Source of the DNA: a virus
Strand: one strand, 5' to 3'
Virus record (IMG/VR): IMGVR_UViG_3300017724_000096
Span: 1 to 22,513 of that record
Length of the DNA: 22,513 nt
The position numbers and the translations under genes are program-made. The notes beneath the pieces are model-generated. The model was not told the origin of the DNA. It made no database searches and saw only the letters and a list, made by a program, of their open reading frames with translations. Positions 22,480 through 22,513 of this stretch are shown one piece after another; the stretch's first letter is position 1; the number at the start of each line of letters is the position of its first letter.

Positions 22480-22513
22480 ATGAACAACAGATTATACTGT
22501 ACCTTTACAACAT
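22480..22513 (+). CDS. Possible start of the next gene, cut by the window edge
   Basis: An ATG at 22480 opens MNNRLYCTFTT and runs off the window. It fits the expected distance from the promoter-like motif at 22448 and the ATTTATG start context. A second open frame starts at 22455 (MTGKIPVIYEQQ...), but that ATG lies inside the promoter-like box. Only 11 codons are visible, so this is tentative and no function can be given. Confidence 0.25.
   Translation, partial: MNNRLYCTFTT

Noticed and set aside
22455-22513. Gene start at ATG 22455 (MTGKIPVIYEQQ)
   Set aside because: This ATG is part of the promoter-like box; the ATG at 22480 fits the usual spacing better. The window ends too soon to decide.
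1-22513. tRNA genes, insertion sequences, integrase or attachment sites
   Set aside because: I saw no cloverleaf-like sequence, transposase or recombinase motifs, or paired terminal repeats; gaps between genes are all under 140 bases.

Overview
This window is a piece of a tailed-phage genome (or a closely related integrated or metagenomic phage contig), almost certainly a contractile-tailed, T4-like myovirus. Every supported gene is on the + strand, genes are tightly packed, and the order fibres, tail sheath, tail tube, tail chaperone, tape measure, baseplate and hub is that of a myovirus tail module. Base composition is very AT-rich, with AGA for nearly all arginines. Most start codons sit behind A-rich leaders with no clear Shine-Dalgarno sequence. 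That initiation context, and TATATTTATA boxes that partly resemble the Bacteroidetes TAnnTTTG promoter element, suggest a Bacteroidetes (perhaps marine flavobacterial) host. The host is an inference, not something the sequence proves.

Layout. 1-5778: four consecutive fibre or adhesin genes: a 5'-truncated fibre with a C1q/TNF-like end, a small beta-rich protein, a fibre ending in a self-cleaving S74 chaperone, and a long fibre that overlaps it. 5779-6268: a small coiled-coil protein between promoter-like motifs, followed by a hairpin. 6269-9329: tail sheath and tail tube, closed by a strong terminator. 9429-10440: a gp26-like tail chaperone/hub gene whose 3' extension (gp51-like) lies in the +1 frame after a run of seven T, so it is probably made by programmed frameshifting. 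10507-13218: tape measure. 13249-20268: a 4 x 38-residue repeat protein, a tube-initiator-like baseplate protein, a LysM/gp53-like wedge protein, and a 1242-residue baseplate hub carrying an M23 murein endopeptidase at its C-terminus. 20273-21133: a protein of unknown role with paired YxGxY...G...G motifs. 21160-22443: a short, divergent family A DNA polymerase. The last 70 bases hold a promoter-like motif and probably the start of another gene.

How it works together. The chaperone pair would load the tape measure while the hub and wedge proteins form the baseplate. The tube initiator and tube then polymerise on it, and the sheath assembles around the tube. The fibres provide receptor binding and the M23 domain opens peptidoglycan during injection. 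Recurrent TATAT(T/G)TATA...CTGAAC motifs before transcription-unit starts look like one late-promoter class that switches these structural genes on together. The most interesting items are the frameshift locus, the promoter family, the polymerase with an altered sugar gate, and the repeat protein.
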